The notes: generated from the letters alone by a model not told the origin. A stretch of DNA of 64,000 nucleotides from Kitasatospora sp. NBC_01246 (GCF_036226505.1 NZ_CP108484.1:3720001-3784000); one strand, 5' to 3'; shown: positions 37,915-46,619, numbered from the stretch's first letter. Translations and numbers: made by a program.

Positions 37915-39012
37915 ATGGAACGCCTGCTGAATCCGCGAGACGTCAGGGACCTCCCCAAGGCCCACCTGCACCTGCACTTCACCGGCTCGATGCGCCCCGC
38001 CACCCTGCTGGAGTTGGCCGACAAGCACGGCGTCCGGCTGCCGGAGGCGCTCAGCTCCGCCGAGCCGCCCAGGCTGCGGGCCACCGACGAACGCGGCTGG
38101 TTCCGCTTCCAGCGCCTCTACGACACCGCCCGCTCGGTGCTGCGCGACGAGTCCGACATCCGCCGCCTGGTGCTGGAGACCGCCGAGGACGAGCGGCGGG
38201 ACGGCTCGCGCTGGCTGGAGATCCAGGTCGACCCGACCTCGTACGCGCCCCGGCTGGGCGGTCTGATCCCCGCCCTCGAACTGATCCTGGACGCGGTGGA
38301 GCAGGCCGCCGGGGCGACCGGCGTCGGGATCCGGGTGCTGGTCGCGGCCAACCGGATGAAGTCCCCGATGGACGCCCGGACGCTGGCCCGGCTGGCCGTC
38401 CGCTACACCGACCGGGGGGTGGTCGGCTTCGGCCTCTCCAACGACGAACGGCGCGGCCTTGCCCGGGACTTCGACCGGGCCTTCGACATCGCCCGCAAGG
38501 GCGGGCTGCTGGCCGCCCCGCACGGCGGCGAACTGGCCGGGCCCGAGTCGGTCCGGGACTGCCTGGACGACCTGGGCGCCGGCCGGATCGGCCACGGCGT
38601 CCGGGCTGCCGAGGACCCCCGGCTGATGCAGCGGCTGGCCGACCGGCAGGTCACCTGCGAGGTCTGCCCGTCCTCCAACGTCTCGCTGGGCGTCTACGAG
38701 CGGGCCGAGGACGTCCCGCTGCGGCGACTGTTCGACGCGGGCGTCCCGCTGGCGCTGGGCGCCGACGACCCGCTGCTGTTCGGCACCCGGCTGGCCGCCC
38801 AGTACGAGCTGGCCCGCGACGTGCTCGGCTTCTCCGACGCCGAACTCGCCGAGCTGGCCCGCCAGTCGGTGCGCGGCTCACGCGCGCCGGACAGCGTCCG
38901 CAAGGAGCTGCTGGCGGACATCGACGGCTGGCTCGGGGACGGCACCACCCCGGGGGTGGCGGCCGCCCGGGGCTTCCCGGCCGCCCAGCACCCGGGCCGC
39001 GCCGCCGGCTAG
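37915..39012 (+). CDS. add: Adenosine deaminase
   Basis: 365 aa. The metal and catalytic residues of the family are visible: HLHLHFTGS (HxH), PHGGELAGPESVRD (His and Glu), RIGHGVRAAEDP (His) and LALGADDPLLFGT (Asp-Asp). CEVCPSSNVSLGVY is the usual conserved strand. It should convert adenosine to inosine in purine salvage; a role on a related aminopurine cannot be excluded. Its TAG stop shares four bases (CTAG) with the convergent murB stop. Confidence 0.9.
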   Translation: MERLLNPRDVRDLPKAHLHLHFTGSMRPATLLELADKHGVRLPEALSSAEPPRLRATDERGWFRFQRLYDTARSVLRDESDIRRLVLETAEDERRDGSRWLEIQVDPTSYAPRLGGLIPALELILDAVEQAAGATGVGIRVLVAANRMKSPMDARTLARLAVRYTDRGVVGFGLSNDERRGLARDFDRAFDIARKGGLLAAPHGGELAGPESVRDCLDDLGAGRIGHGVRAAEDPRLMQRLADRQVTCEVCPSSNVSLGVYERAEDVPLRRLFDAGVPLALGADDPLLFGTRLAAQYELARDVLGFSDAELAELARQSVRGSRAPDSVRKELLADIDGWLGDGTTPGVAAARGFPAAQHPGRAAG

Positions 39013-40058
39013 AGCTCGACGCCCACCATCACCGGCTCGTTGACCAGCTCCACGCCGAACGCGGACCGGACGCCGTCGCGGATCTCGCGGGCCAGCGCCA
39101 GCAGGTCCTCGGCGGTGGCCGCGCCGCGGTTGGTCAGGGCCAGGGTGTGCTTGGTGGAGAGGGTGGCCGGGCCGCTGCCGTACCCCTTGCCGAAGCCGGC
39201 CTTGTCGATCAGCCAGGCCGCCGAGGTCTTAGTCCGGCCGTCCGGCGCCGGGTAGGCGGGGGCGGTGAGCTCGCGCGCGGCCGCCAGCGCCAGGAAGGCG
39301 GCGTACTGCTCGGCGGTCAGCACCGGGTTGGTGAAGAAGGAGCCCGCCGACCAGGTGTCGTGGTCGGCCGCGTCGAGCACCATGCCCTTGCCCGCGCGCA
39401 GCGTCAGCACGGCGTTCCAGGCGGTGGTGAGGTCGACCCGCTCACCCGGCAGCACGCCCAGGTGCCGGGCCGTCTCGGCGTAGGCGACCGGGGTGGAGAG
39501 CCCGCCGCCGTCCTCCAGGCCGAAGCGGACCCGGAGCACGACGTAGCGGTCCGGGTCGGCCTTGAAGCGGCTGTGCCGGTAGGAGAAGCCGCACTCGGCG
39601 TTGGTGAGGGTGACCACCCGGTCGCTCCGGCGGTCGTAGGCGACCACCTCGGTGATCGACTGGGCGACCTCCTGGCCGTACGCACCCACGTTCTGGACCG
39701 GGGTGGCGCCGGCCGAGCCGGGGATCCCGGCCAGGAACTCGATCCCGGCCAGGCCGTGCTCCAGCACGGTCCTGGTGACCGCGTCGGCCCACACCTCACC
39801 GGCCGCGAGTTCCAGGGTGGTGCCGTCCAGCACGAAGCCGGTGGTGGCGATCCGCAGCACCGTCCCGGCGAAGCCGGCGTCGCCGATCACCAGGTTGGAG
39901 CCGCCGCCGAGGACCAGCAGCGGCTCGCCGGCCGCGTCGGCCTCCCGGACGGTGGCGATCACGTCCTCGTCGGTCTGCGCGGTCACCAGCCGGCGGGCGG
40001 GACCGCCGAGCCGCAGGGTGGTCAGCGGGGCGAGGGGGGCGTCGAGTTCTACCAGCAC
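39009..40058 (-). CDS. murB: UDP-N-acetylenolpyruvoylglucosamine reductase
   Basis: 349 aa. FAD-binding motifs are VLGGGSNLVIGDAGFAGTVL and GIPGSAGATPVQNVGAYGQE. The substrate region has YRHSRFK, SAGSFFTNPVL (catalytic Ser) and AWLIDKAGFGKGYG, and the C-terminal EPVMVGVEL supplies the catalytic Glu. It makes UDP-MurNAc, the second committed step of peptidoglycan synthesis. It overlaps the end of the convergent deaminase gene. Confidence 0.96.
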   Translation of the reverse strand: MLVELDAPLAPLTTLRLGGPARRLVTAQTDEDVIATVREADAAGEPLLVLGGGSNLVIGDAGFAGTVLRIATTGFVLDGTTLELAAGEVWADAVTRTVLEHGLAGIEFLAGIPGSAGATPVQNVGAYGQEVAQSITEVVAYDRRSDRVVTLTNAECGFSYRHSRFKADPDRYVVLRVRFGLEDGGGLSTPVAYAETARHLGVLPGERVDLTTAWNAVLTLRAGKGMVLDAADHDTWSAGSFFTNPVLTAEQYAAFLALAAARELTAPAYPAPDGRTKTSAAWLIDKAGFGKGYGSGPATLSTKHTLALTNRGAATAEDLLALAREIRDGVRSAFGVELVNEPVMVGVEL

Positions 40059-40070
40059 GCCCCCAGCGTA

Positions 40071-40098
40071 CGGGGAGGGGCCGGTCCGCCCCTCCCCG
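40071..40098 (-). terminator. Terminator between the HadB-like gene and murB
   Basis: Perfect 11-bp stem CGGGGAGGGGC with its complement and a 6-nt loop, just after the HadB-like stop and 13 nt before the murB start. Confidence 0.8.
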
Positions 40099-40121
40099 CC
40101 GGGCGCTCAGGCTCCGGGCGG

Positions 40122-40544
40122 TCAGGCCAGCCGGACGACGGCGCGGGACATGCCCAGCACCTTCAGGCCGCCGAAGGTCGCCAGCAGGTCGACCTGCACC
40201 TTCCGGTCGTCCAGCAGCTTGGCGACCTTGCCGGTCACCTCGATCACGGAGCCGACGCCGTCGTTGGGCACCGTCACCGGCCGGGTGAAGCGCACGCCGT
40301 ACTCGACCACCGCGCCCGGGTCGCCGACCCAGTCGGTGACCACCCGGACCGCCTCGGCCATGGTGAACATGCCGTGCGCGATGACGTCGGGCAGGCCGAC
40401 CTCCAGCGCGAACTTCTCGTTCCAGTGGATCGGGTTGAAGTCCCCGGAGGCGCCCGCGTACTGCACCAGCGTGGCGCGCGTCACGGGGAAGGACCGCGCC
40501 GGCAGCTCGGTGCCGACCGCGACCTCGTCGTAGCTGATCGCCAT
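40122..40544 (-). CDS. MaoC-type dehydratase, HadB-like subunit
   Basis: 140 aa hot-dog fold protein. The hydratase-2 motif is GDFNPIHWNEKFALEVGLPD with catalytic Asp and His, followed by VIAHGMFTMAEAVRVV. In mycobacteria the equivalent HadB pairs with HadA to dehydrate 3-hydroxyacyl-ACP. It begins 4 nt after the HadA-like gene. The physiological substrate in a streptomycete is unknown. Confidence 0.88.
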   Translation of the reverse strand: MAISYDEVAVGTELPARSFPVTRATLVQYAGASGDFNPIHWNEKFALEVGLPDVIAHGMFTMAEAVRVVTDWVGDPGAVVEYGVRFTRPVTVPNDGVGSVIEVTGKVAKLLDDRKVQVDLLATFGGLKVLGMSRAVVRLA

Positions 40545-40548
40545 GGTG

Positions 40549-41007
40549 TTACTCCCCCGCCTCGTCGGCGGCCCGGGCCACCAGGGTCATGACCGACGTC
40601 ACCACGTGCTCGCCGGTCGCGTCCGTCACCTCGCCGCGCACCGTGAGCACGTCGTTGCCCGCGAGCGACTTGATGTTGTCGATGGTCACCGCGACGGAGA
40701 GCCGGTCGCCGGCCCGCACCGGGCGGGTGTAGACGAACTTCTGGTCACCGTGCACCACGCGGCTGTAGTCCAGGCCCAGCTGCGGGTCCTCCACCACCTG
40801 GCCGGCGGCCCGGTAGGTGAGCACGAACGGGAAGGTCGGCGGGGCGATGACGTCCGGGTGGCCGAACGCCTTGGCCGCCTCCGGGTCGGTGTACGCCGGG
40901 TTGGCGTCGCCCACGGCGACGGCGAACTCGCGGATCTTCTCCCGGCCGACCTCGTACGGCTCGGTGGGCGGGTACGTCCGCCCGATGAAGGAGGGGTCGA
41001 GTGCCAT
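40549..41007 (-). CDS. MaoC-type dehydratase, HadA-like subunit
   Basis: 152 aa. It starts MALDPSFIGRTYPPTEPYEV and has the N-terminal MaoC (FAS1_DH) pattern: VGDANPAYTDPEAAKAFGHP, VIAPPTFPFVLTYRAAGQ and DQKFVYTRPVRAGDRLSVAV. It lacks the full catalytic motif, like HadA, and probably forms a heterodimer with the HadB-like protein. Order rpmG-hadA-hadB close to tRNA-Trp-secE-nusG-rplK-rplA mirrors Mycobacterium, but there is no hadC here. Confidence 0.87.
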   Translation of the reverse strand: MALDPSFIGRTYPPTEPYEVGREKIREFAVAVGDANPAYTDPEAAKAFGHPDVIAPPTFPFVLTYRAAGQVVEDPQLGLDYSRVVHGDQKFVYTRPVRAGDRLSVAVTIDNIKSLAGNDVLTVRGEVTDATGEHVVTSVMTLVARAADEAGE

Positions 41008-41041
41008 GGCAGCTCCTCAAGAGCGCGGTGAATGACGAAAA

Positions 41042-41081
41042 GACTCCGGGCCGCACCCTGTGAGGGGTACGGCCCGGAGTC
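41042..41081 (-). terminator. Terminator after rpmG
   Basis: GACTCCGGGCCG pairs with CGGCCCGGAGTC, and ACCC/GGGT continues to the loop. It sits between rpmG and the HadA-like gene, so the latter probably has its own promoter. Confidence 0.85.
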
Positions 41082-41122
41082 GTAGACCTGTGATCACACA
41101 GGCCCGCGGACACGCGACAGGG

Positions 41123-41287
41123 TCAGCGGGTCTCGCGGTGCGCGGTGTGCGAGTTGCAGCGGGGGCAGTGCTTCTTCATCTCAAGACGGTCCGGGTCGTT
41201 ACGCCGGTTCTTCTTGGTGATGTAGTTCCGCTCCTTGCACTCCACGCAGGCCAGCGTGATCTTCGGGCGGACATCGGTGGCAGCCAC
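41123..41287 (-). CDS. rpmG: 50S ribosomal protein L33
   Basis: 54 aa from the GTG at 41287 ([20 protein letters not shown]), with AAGGAAGG upstream; the longer open frame runs through the tRNA-Met gene and is not coding. CVEC and CPRC show the zinc-binding (C+) type of L33, which zinc-responsive Zur can complement with a C- paralogue. Confidence 0.95.
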   Translation of the reverse strand: MAATDVRPKITLACVECKERNYITKKNRRNDPDRLEMKKHCPRCNSHTAHRETR

Positions 41288-41370
41288 GGGAGTGCCTTCC
41301 TTGGACATTGAATAAGAACACAACAAGAGTAGCCGACCGGGAGTGCGATCTCCCGACCGACTACGCGGGG

Positions 41371-41443
41371 TAGCGGTGACCGGACTTGAACCGGTGACAC
41401 AGCGATTATGAGCCGCTTGCTCTACCAACTGAGCTACACCGCC
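41371..41443 (-). tRNA. tRNA-Met (CAT), elongator
   Basis: 73-nt cloverleaf with anticodon loop CTCATAA and a GGCGGTG/CACCGCT acceptor. It lacks the initiator features (no GGG/CCC in the anticodon stem), so it is the elongator. CCA is not encoded. Confidence 0.93.
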
Positions 41444-41486
41444 ACAGTGATCCGGAGCACAGCCGAAGCTGACTCCTTCTCACCAG

Positions 41487-41559
41487 AGCCCCCATGCGGA
41501 ATCGAACCGCAGACCTTCTCCTTACCATGGAGACGCTCTACCGACTGAGCTATAGGGGC
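41487..41559 (-). tRNA. tRNA-Thr (GGT)
   Basis: 73-nt cloverleaf with anticodon loop ATGGTAA and acceptor GCCCCTA/TGGGGGC. It stands 43 nt before tRNA-Met on the same strand; tRNA-Thr, tRNA-Met and rpmG are probably one transcript. Confidence 0.95.
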
Positions 41560-41570
41560 GAACGAGGAAG

Positions 41571-41599
41571 AGATTACACGTTCCGCGCCCAGAGGTGAA
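41571..41599 (-). promoter_or_regulatory. Promoter of the tRNA-Thr/tRNA-Met/rpmG unit
   Basis: Minus-strand TTCACC (41594-41599), a 17-nt spacer and TAATCT (41571-41576), ending 12 nt before the tRNA-Thr 5' end. The -10 is good and the -35 matches in four of six positions. Confidence 0.6.
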
Positions 41600-41813
41600 A
41601 TCCGTATCCCGGCGCGAAGACCGCAGGTGGGCGAGGTGCACGGGCGAGCGATCGAAGGCAGGGCGTTCGATCGGCCCCGGTGGGGCGCGGCCCGACCCGA
41701 TACGACTATTGCCCGCGTCCCCGCACCCCGTGCCCCCGCGCCATAGGCTCGTCGCTCATTGATCGGGACGGGCCGGGGATCCGCACCGGCCGGCGCGAGG
41801 GAGGAACCGGGCG

Positions 41814-43085
41814 ATGGACAGCGCACCCTCCGACGGGCCCCACCCCGGGTCCGGGCCGGCCGCCAACCCGCTGGGGCACGGCCCCGTCCTGCTGCTCACC
41901 GACGCCCGGCTCGCCGACGGCCGGGTGGTGGACGTACGGATCAGCGGCGACCGGATCCAGGCCGTCGGAACCACCGGCAGCCTCGGCCCGCTGCCGGCCC
42001 TGCCCGGTGCCCCCACCACGACCACCGGGGCCCGGATCGACCTCAAGGGCTATCTGCTGCTGCCGGCCCCCGCCGAGGCACACGCCCACTACGACGTCGC
42101 CTTCTCGGCCGCGCTGCCCGCACCGCCGCCGGAGACCTCCGGCGACCTGACCCGCCGGGTCACCGAGGCCGCGCTCACCTCGCTGGGCTACGGCGCCACC
42201 GCGCAGCGCACCCACGTCCGGATCGGCGACGTGCACGGGCTGCGCCGGCTGGAGGCGGTGCTCACCGCCCGGCAGGCGCTGCGCGGCCTGGCGGAGCTGC
42301 AGGCGGTCGCGATGCCCCGGCTGCTCACCGGTCTGGCCGGCGCGGACGGCCGGGCCCAGCTGCGCGACGCGCTCAAGCTCGGCGCCACCGCGGCCGGCGG
42401 CTGTCCGGAGCTGGACCCTGACCCGGCCGGGTACGTCCAGGTGCTGCTGGAGGCCGCCCGGGAGGCGGACTGCCCGGTGGACCTGCACACCACCGGGGCC
42501 GACGCGGCGCAGCTCGCCCGGCTGGCGAGCGCGCTCGCCCCGCTGCGGCCCCGGGTGGTGCTCGGCCCGTGCGGCGCGCTGGCGCCGGGCGGGCCGGCGG
42601 TGCTGGCCAGCAGCGGCGTCCGGGTGGTCTGCCTGCCGCAGAACGGCGGCTGCAGCGGTCTGGAGGGCCGGGCCGCCGGGATGCGGCCGGGGCTGCCGCG
42701 GGAGCTGGCGCAGGCCCGGGTACCGCTCTCGGCCGGCAGCGGCTCGCTGCGGGACCCGGCCAACCCGGTGGGCCGGGCCGATCCGCTGGAGGCCGCCTAC
42801 CTGCTGGCGGCGAGCGGGGCGCTGGACGTGGAGGAGGCGTACGACGCGGTGGCCAACCAGGCCCGGGCGGCGCTCGGGCTGCCGCCGGTCCGGGTGGACG
42901 CCGGGTTCCCGGCGGAGCTGCTGGCGGTGCGCGGGGACAGCCTGGCGGGGGCGCTCGCGGGCGGGCACAGCCGGCTGGTGGTGCACAGCGGGCGGATCGT
43001 CAGCCGGACCAGTGCCGTGCGGGAGTTCGCCGACACGGTGGCGCTGGCGCTGCCGCGGCAGTCGGGGAGCACGGGCGGGGGCTGA
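41814..43085 (+). CDS. Amidohydrolase-fold protein, probably catalytically degenerate
   Basis: 423 aa. The N-terminal composite domain (VLLLTDARLADGRVVDVRIS) and the barrel with EAHAHYDVAFSA (HxH, His90 and His92) place it near cytosine deaminase-like amidohydrolases. VDLHTTGADAAQLARL corresponds to the HxxE strand, but the Glu is Gly228. VPLSAGSGSLRDPANPVGRA corresponds to the SDN-V-RDP segment, but the metal-binding Asp is Gly310. The second conserved His of the barrel is also missing (VVLGPCGALA). The family's folding residues, such as RDP-NP-GRADPLEAAYLLA, remain. It is therefore predicted to bind a ligand or act structurally, not to hydrolyse, though this is inference. Confidence 0.75.
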   Translation: MDSAPSDGPHPGSGPAANPLGHGPVLLLTDARLADGRVVDVRISGDRIQAVGTTGSLGPLPALPGAPTTTTGARIDLKGYLLLPAPAEAHAHYDVAFSAALPAPPPETSGDLTRRVTEAALTSLGYGATAQRTHVRIGDVHGLRRLEAVLTARQALRGLAELQAVAMPRLLTGLAGADGRAQLRDALKLGATAAGGCPELDPDPAGYVQVLLEAAREADCPVDLHTTGADAAQLARLASALAPLRPRVVLGPCGALAPGGPAVLASSGVRVVCLPQNGGCSGLEGRAAGMRPGLPRELAQARVPLSAGSGSLRDPANPVGRADPLEAAYLLAASGALDVEEAYDAVANQARAALGLPPVRVDAGFPAELLAVRGDSLAGALAGGHSRLVVHSGRIVSRTSAVREFADTVALALPRQSGSTGGG

Positions 43086-43163
43086 GCGGCGGGCCGGCGG
43101 CGGCCCGACCGGGGCGGCTGAGCAGGGCCGAGCGGGGCGGCCGAGCAGGGCTGAGCGGGTGAC

Positions 43164-43193
43164 AGGGGCGCGCGTCGTTGATCGCGCGCCCCT
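43164..43193 (+). terminator. Terminator downstream of the amidohydrolase-like gene
   Basis: Perfect 11-bp stem AGGGGCGCGCG with its complement around an 8-nt loop. The rest of 43086-43388 holds GC-rich spacer and the TTGACG pair at 43339-43355; a 32-codon ATG frame at 43243 lacks any ribosome site and is not called. Confidence 0.75.
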
Positions 43194-43338
43194 CCCCCAC
43201 CGGTCGGCCGCCGAGGCGGCGGAGCGGTCCCGGCATCCCCCACATGGAGCAGGGCCGCTCGCTCACCGACGACGCTACGCCCGCCGACCGCCCCGTCCGG
43301 CCCGCCCTGACGCCCTCCTGTCGCCCGGCGGCCCACCC

Positions 43339-43355
43339 TTGACGCTCCGTTGACG
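43339..43355 (+). promoter_or_regulatory. TTGACG direct-repeat pair near kdpE
   Basis: TTGACG at 43339-43344 and again at 43350-43355, an 11-bp step as in binding sites of OmpR/PhoB-family regulators. The surrounding sequence is very like the pair at 56009-56025. It lies 34 nt beyond the kdpE stop, so a regulatory role here is uncertain. Confidence 0.4.
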
Positions 43356-43388
43356 CGCGGCCGTCGGGGCGCCGCCGCCGTCCCGGCG

Positions 43389-44063
43389 TCAGGGCTCGTA
43401 CCGGTAGCCGAGACCGGGCTCGGTGATCAGGTGGCGCGGCCGGGCCGGATCGCGTTCCAGCTTGCGGCGCAGCCCCGCCAGGTAGACCCGCAGGTAGTTG
43501 CCGCGCCCCTCCTGCGCCGGGCCCCAGACCTCGCGCAGGATCCGCCGGCCGGGCACCAGGCGGCCGGGGTCGGCGAGCAGCAGCGCCAGGATCCGCCACT
43601 CGGTGGGGGTGAGCCGGACCGGGCCGTCCGGGCCGGTCACGGTGGTGGCGGCGAGGTCCACGGTGTGGGCGCCGATCACCCGCGCGGCCGGGGCCGGGCC
43701 GCCCGGCGGACGGCGCAGGACGGCGCGCAGCCGGGCCAGCAGTTCCTCCATCAGGAACGGCTTGGTGAGGTAGTCGTCGGCGCCGGCGTCCAGGGCGCCC
43801 ACCTTGTCGGCCGCGCCGGTGCGGCCGGAGAGCACGATGATCGGTACGGCGCTGCGGCTGCGCAGGCCCCGGATGACGTCCAGGCCGTCCAGGTCGGGCA
43901 GGCCCAGGTCGAGCAGGACGGCGTCGGGCGAGGTCCGGGCGGCGCGGTCCAGGGCCTCGCCGCCGCTGGCGGCCGTCCGGACGGCGTACCGGCGGGCGCT
44001 CAGGTTGATCCGCAGGGTACGCAGCAGCGCCGGTTCGTCGTCGACGACCAGGATCTCGCTCAT
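43389..44063 (-). CDS. kdpE: Response regulator KdpE
   Basis: 224 aa from the ATG at 44063 (MSEILVVDDEPALLRTLRIN). The OmpR-type receiver has Asp8-Asp9, phosphoacceptor Asp52 in VLLDLGLPDLDGLDV, and Lys in YLTKPF. The winged-helix domain contains VRLTPTEWRILALLLADPGR and NYLRVYLAGLRRKLERDPAR with EPGLGYRYEP at the end. Its start overlaps the kdpD stop (ATGA). It should activate the kdpFABC genes upstream in the same gene row. Confidence 0.96.
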   Translation of the reverse strand: MSEILVVDDEPALLRTLRINLSARRYAVRTAASGGEALDRAARTSPDAVLLDLGLPDLDGLDVIRGLRSRSAVPIIVLSGRTGAADKVGALDAGADDYLTKPFLMEELLARLRAVLRRPPGGPAPAARVIGAHTVDLAATTVTGPDGPVRLTPTEWRILALLLADPGRLVPGRRILREVWGPAQEGRGNYLRVYLAGLRRKLERDPARPRHLITEPGLGYRYEP

Positions 44064-46609
44064 GCGGGCGCTCCTCCCGGGTGGGCGGCGGGCAGGGTGA
44101 GCAGCATGGTGGTGCCGCCGCCGGGGGTGTCCTCGACCTCCAGGCCGCCGCCCATGGCCTCGGCGAGGCCGCGGGAGAGGGCGAGGCCGAGGCCGACGCC
44201 GGTGGTGTTGTCGGTGTCGCCGAGGCGCTGGAAGGGCAGGAAGACGCGGTCGCGGTCCTCGACGGCGATGCCGGGGCCGCGGTCGATCACCCTGACCTCG
44301 ACCTGGTCGCCGAGGTGGCTGGCGGCGACCAGGACCGGGGTGCCGGGGGCGGTGTGGCGCAGGGCGTTGGCGATGACGTTGGCCAGGACGCGCTCCAGCA
44401 GCGGCGGGTCGACCAGGACGGCCGGGACGCCCTCCTCGATGTCGAACGTGAGGTCGAACGGCCGTACCGGCGCGTACGGGTCGGGGAGGGTGTCCAGGGC
44501 CCGGGGCAGGATCTCGTCCAGGTGGGTCTCGGCGAGGTGGAGGGTGAGGGCCCCGGCCTGGAGGCGGCTCATGTCGAGCAGGTTGTCCACCAGCCGGGTG
44601 AGCTTGACCAGGGACTCGTCGGCGGTGGCCAGGAGTTCGGCCCGGTCCTCGGCGGAGAACTCGACGTCGGGGCTGCGCAGCGAGCCGACCGAGGCCAGGG
44701 CGGCGGCCAGCGGGGTGCGCAGGTCGTGGCTGACGGCGGCGAGCAGGGCGGTGCGCATCCGGTCGGCGGCCCTGATCGGTTCGACCTCGGCGGCCACCAC
44801 GGCGAGCCGGTCGCGTTCCAGCGCGGCGGCCACGTGGGCGGCGAACGCGGTGAGGACGCGCTGGTCGGCGGCGGGCAGCCGGCGGCCGGTGAGCGCCAGC
44901 AGGGCGTCGGCGCCGACCGGGACCTCGGTGGTCTCGCCGGGCCCGGCGGGCCCGCCCTCGCCGTCGCAGCGGGCCAGCACCGCGCCGCCGGTGCGTTCCA
45001 GCAGGGCGACGGAGTCCATCCCGAAGGCCGTCCGGGACTTCTCCAGCAGGGCGGGCAGGGCGTCGGCGCCGCGCAGTACGCTGCCGGCCAGGGTGGAGAG
45101 GGTCTCGGCCTCGGCGGTGGCCCGGGCGGCCCGGGTGGTGAGCCGGCCCGCGTGGTCGACCACGGTGGAGACGGTGAGCGCGACGGCGGCGAACACCAGC
45201 AGGGCGACGAGGTTGTTGGTCTCGCCGATGGTCAGGGTGTGCAGGGGCGGGATGAAGAAGTAGTTCAGCAGCAGCGAGGCGACGAGGGAGGCCAGCAGGG
45301 CCGAGGTGGCGCCGCCGAGCAGGGCGACGACGACCACGCCCAGCTGGAAGATCAGCGCGTCGGTGGTCAGGTTGACGGTGCCGCGGGACTGCGAGAGGCC
45401 GGCCGTCAGCAGCCAGGGCAGCACGAGTCCGGCGGCGTAGCCGGCGACGGTGCGGCGCCTGGAGTGGCGGCGGCCGAGCGGGGGCAGCCGGCCGCGGCCG
45501 GTGAACGCGTGGGTGACCATGTGGACGTCGATGTCCTCGGAGCCGTCCACGGTGGTCTCGCCGATGCCGGGGCCGGTGAGGAGCCGGGTGATCCGGCCGC
45601 GCCGGCTGGTGCCGAGGACGAGCTGGGTGGCGTCGTGGGCGCGGGCGAAGGCCAGCAGCGCGGTGGGGATGTCGTCGCCGACCACCACGTGGTAGCTGCC
45701 GCCCAGCGCCTCCACCAGCTGCCGCTGCTGGGCGAGCGCCCCCGAGGACGCCCCGGCCAGGCCGTCGCTGCGGGTGACGTGCACGGCGAGCAGGTCGCCG
45801 CCCGCCGTGCGGTCGGCGATCCGGGCGGCGCGGCGGATCAGCGTCTCGCCCTCGGGGCCGCCGGTGAGGGCGACCACCACCCGCTCGCGGGTCTCCCAGA
45901 CGCGGTCGATGCGGTGGCTGGCCCGGTAGTCGCGCAGCCCCTCGTCGACCCGCCCGGCCACCCAGAGCAGGGCGAGCTCGCGCAGGGCGGTGAGGTTGCC
46001 GACCCGGAAGTAGTTCGAGAGCGCGGCGTCCACTTTCTCCGCCCGGTAGACGTTGCCGTGGGCCATCCGGCGGCGCAGCGCCTGGGGGGCCATGTCGACG
46101 AGTTCGATCTGGTCGGCCCGGCGGACCACCTCGTCCGGGACGGTCTCGCGCTGGGGGATGCCGGTGATCTTCTGGACGACGTCGTTCAGCGATTCCAGGT
46201 GCTGGACGTTGACGGTGGTGATGACGTCGATCCCGGCGGCCAGCAGCTCCTCGACGTCCTGCCAGCGCTTGGCGTGCCGGCCGCCGGGGACGTTGGTGTG
46301 CGCGAGCTCGTCCACCAGCACCAGGGAGGGGCGGCGGGCGAGCAGCGCGTCGAGGTCCATCTCCTCGAACTCGGCGTCCCGGTAGAGCCGTCGGGCCCGG
46401 GGTGCGACGTCCAGGCCGTCGAGCATGGCCTCGGTGTGGCGGCGGCCGTGGCACTCGATGTAGCCGACCACCACCTCCGCGCCGCGGTCCTGTCTGCGCC
46501 TGGCCTCGTCCAGCATCCGGTAGGTCTTGCCGACACCGGGGGCGGAACCGAGGTACACCCTCAGCCGGCCGCGGTGGGGGCCGGTGCCGGGGGCGAGGTC
46601 GCGGGCCAT
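44060..46609 (-). CDS. kdpD: Sensor histidine kinase KdpD
   Basis: 849 aa from the ATG at 46609 (MARDLAPGTGPHRGRLRVYL); the frame is open to 46768 but that part is repetitive spacer. The KdpD domain has Walker A GSAPGVGKTYRMLDEARRR and LVDELAHTNVPGGRHAKRWQ. A USP-like domain follows (residues about 250-370), then four membrane helices (about 395-500), a GAF-like region, and the kinase core AVSHDLRTPLAAALASVGSL with NVIANALRHTAPGTPVLVAA and VIDRGPGIAVEDR. It senses K+ limitation or turgor and phosphorylates KdpE. Confidence 0.95.
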   Translation of the reverse strand: MARDLAPGTGPHRGRLRVYLGSAPGVGKTYRMLDEARRRQDRGAEVVVGYIECHGRRHTEAMLDGLDVAPRARRLYRDAEFEEMDLDALLARRPSLVLVDELAHTNVPGGRHAKRWQDVEELLAAGIDVITTVNVQHLESLNDVVQKITGIPQRETVPDEVVRRADQIELVDMAPQALRRRMAHGNVYRAEKVDAALSNYFRVGNLTALRELALLWVAGRVDEGLRDYRASHRIDRVWETRERVVVALTGGPEGETLIRRAARIADRTAGGDLLAVHVTRSDGLAGASSGALAQQRQLVEALGGSYHVVVGDDIPTALLAFARAHDATQLVLGTSRRGRITRLLTGPGIGETTVDGSEDIDVHMVTHAFTGRGRLPPLGRRHSRRRTVAGYAAGLVLPWLLTAGLSQSRGTVNLTTDALIFQLGVVVVALLGGATSALLASLVASLLLNYFFIPPLHTLTIGETNNLVALLVFAAVALTVSTVVDHAGRLTTRAARATAEAETLSTLAGSVLRGADALPALLEKSRTAFGMDSVALLERTGGAVLARCDGEGGPAGPGETTEVPVGADALLALTGRRLPAADQRVLTAFAAHVAAALERDRLAVVAAEVEPIRAADRMRTALLAAVSHDLRTPLAAALASVGSLRSPDVEFSAEDRAELLATADESLVKLTRLVDNLLDMSRLQAGALTLHLAETHLDEILPRALDTLPDPYAPVRPFDLTFDIEEGVPAVLVDPPLLERVLANVIANALRHTAPGTPVLVAASHLGDQVEVRVIDRGPGIAVEDRDRVFLPFQRLGDTDNTTGVGLGLALSRGLAEAMGGGLEVEDTPGGGTTMLLTLPAAHPGGAPA

Positions 46610-46619
46610 GGGCGCTGCT

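Noticed and set aside
36321-38084. 587-codon minus-strand frame over the aminotransferase gene
   Set aside because: Antisense to a gene with intact PLP motifs; no recognisable product.
43243-43341. 32-codon ATG frame between the amidohydrolase-like gene and kdpE
   Set aside because: No ribosome site, no promoter, no hydrophobic or conserved pattern.
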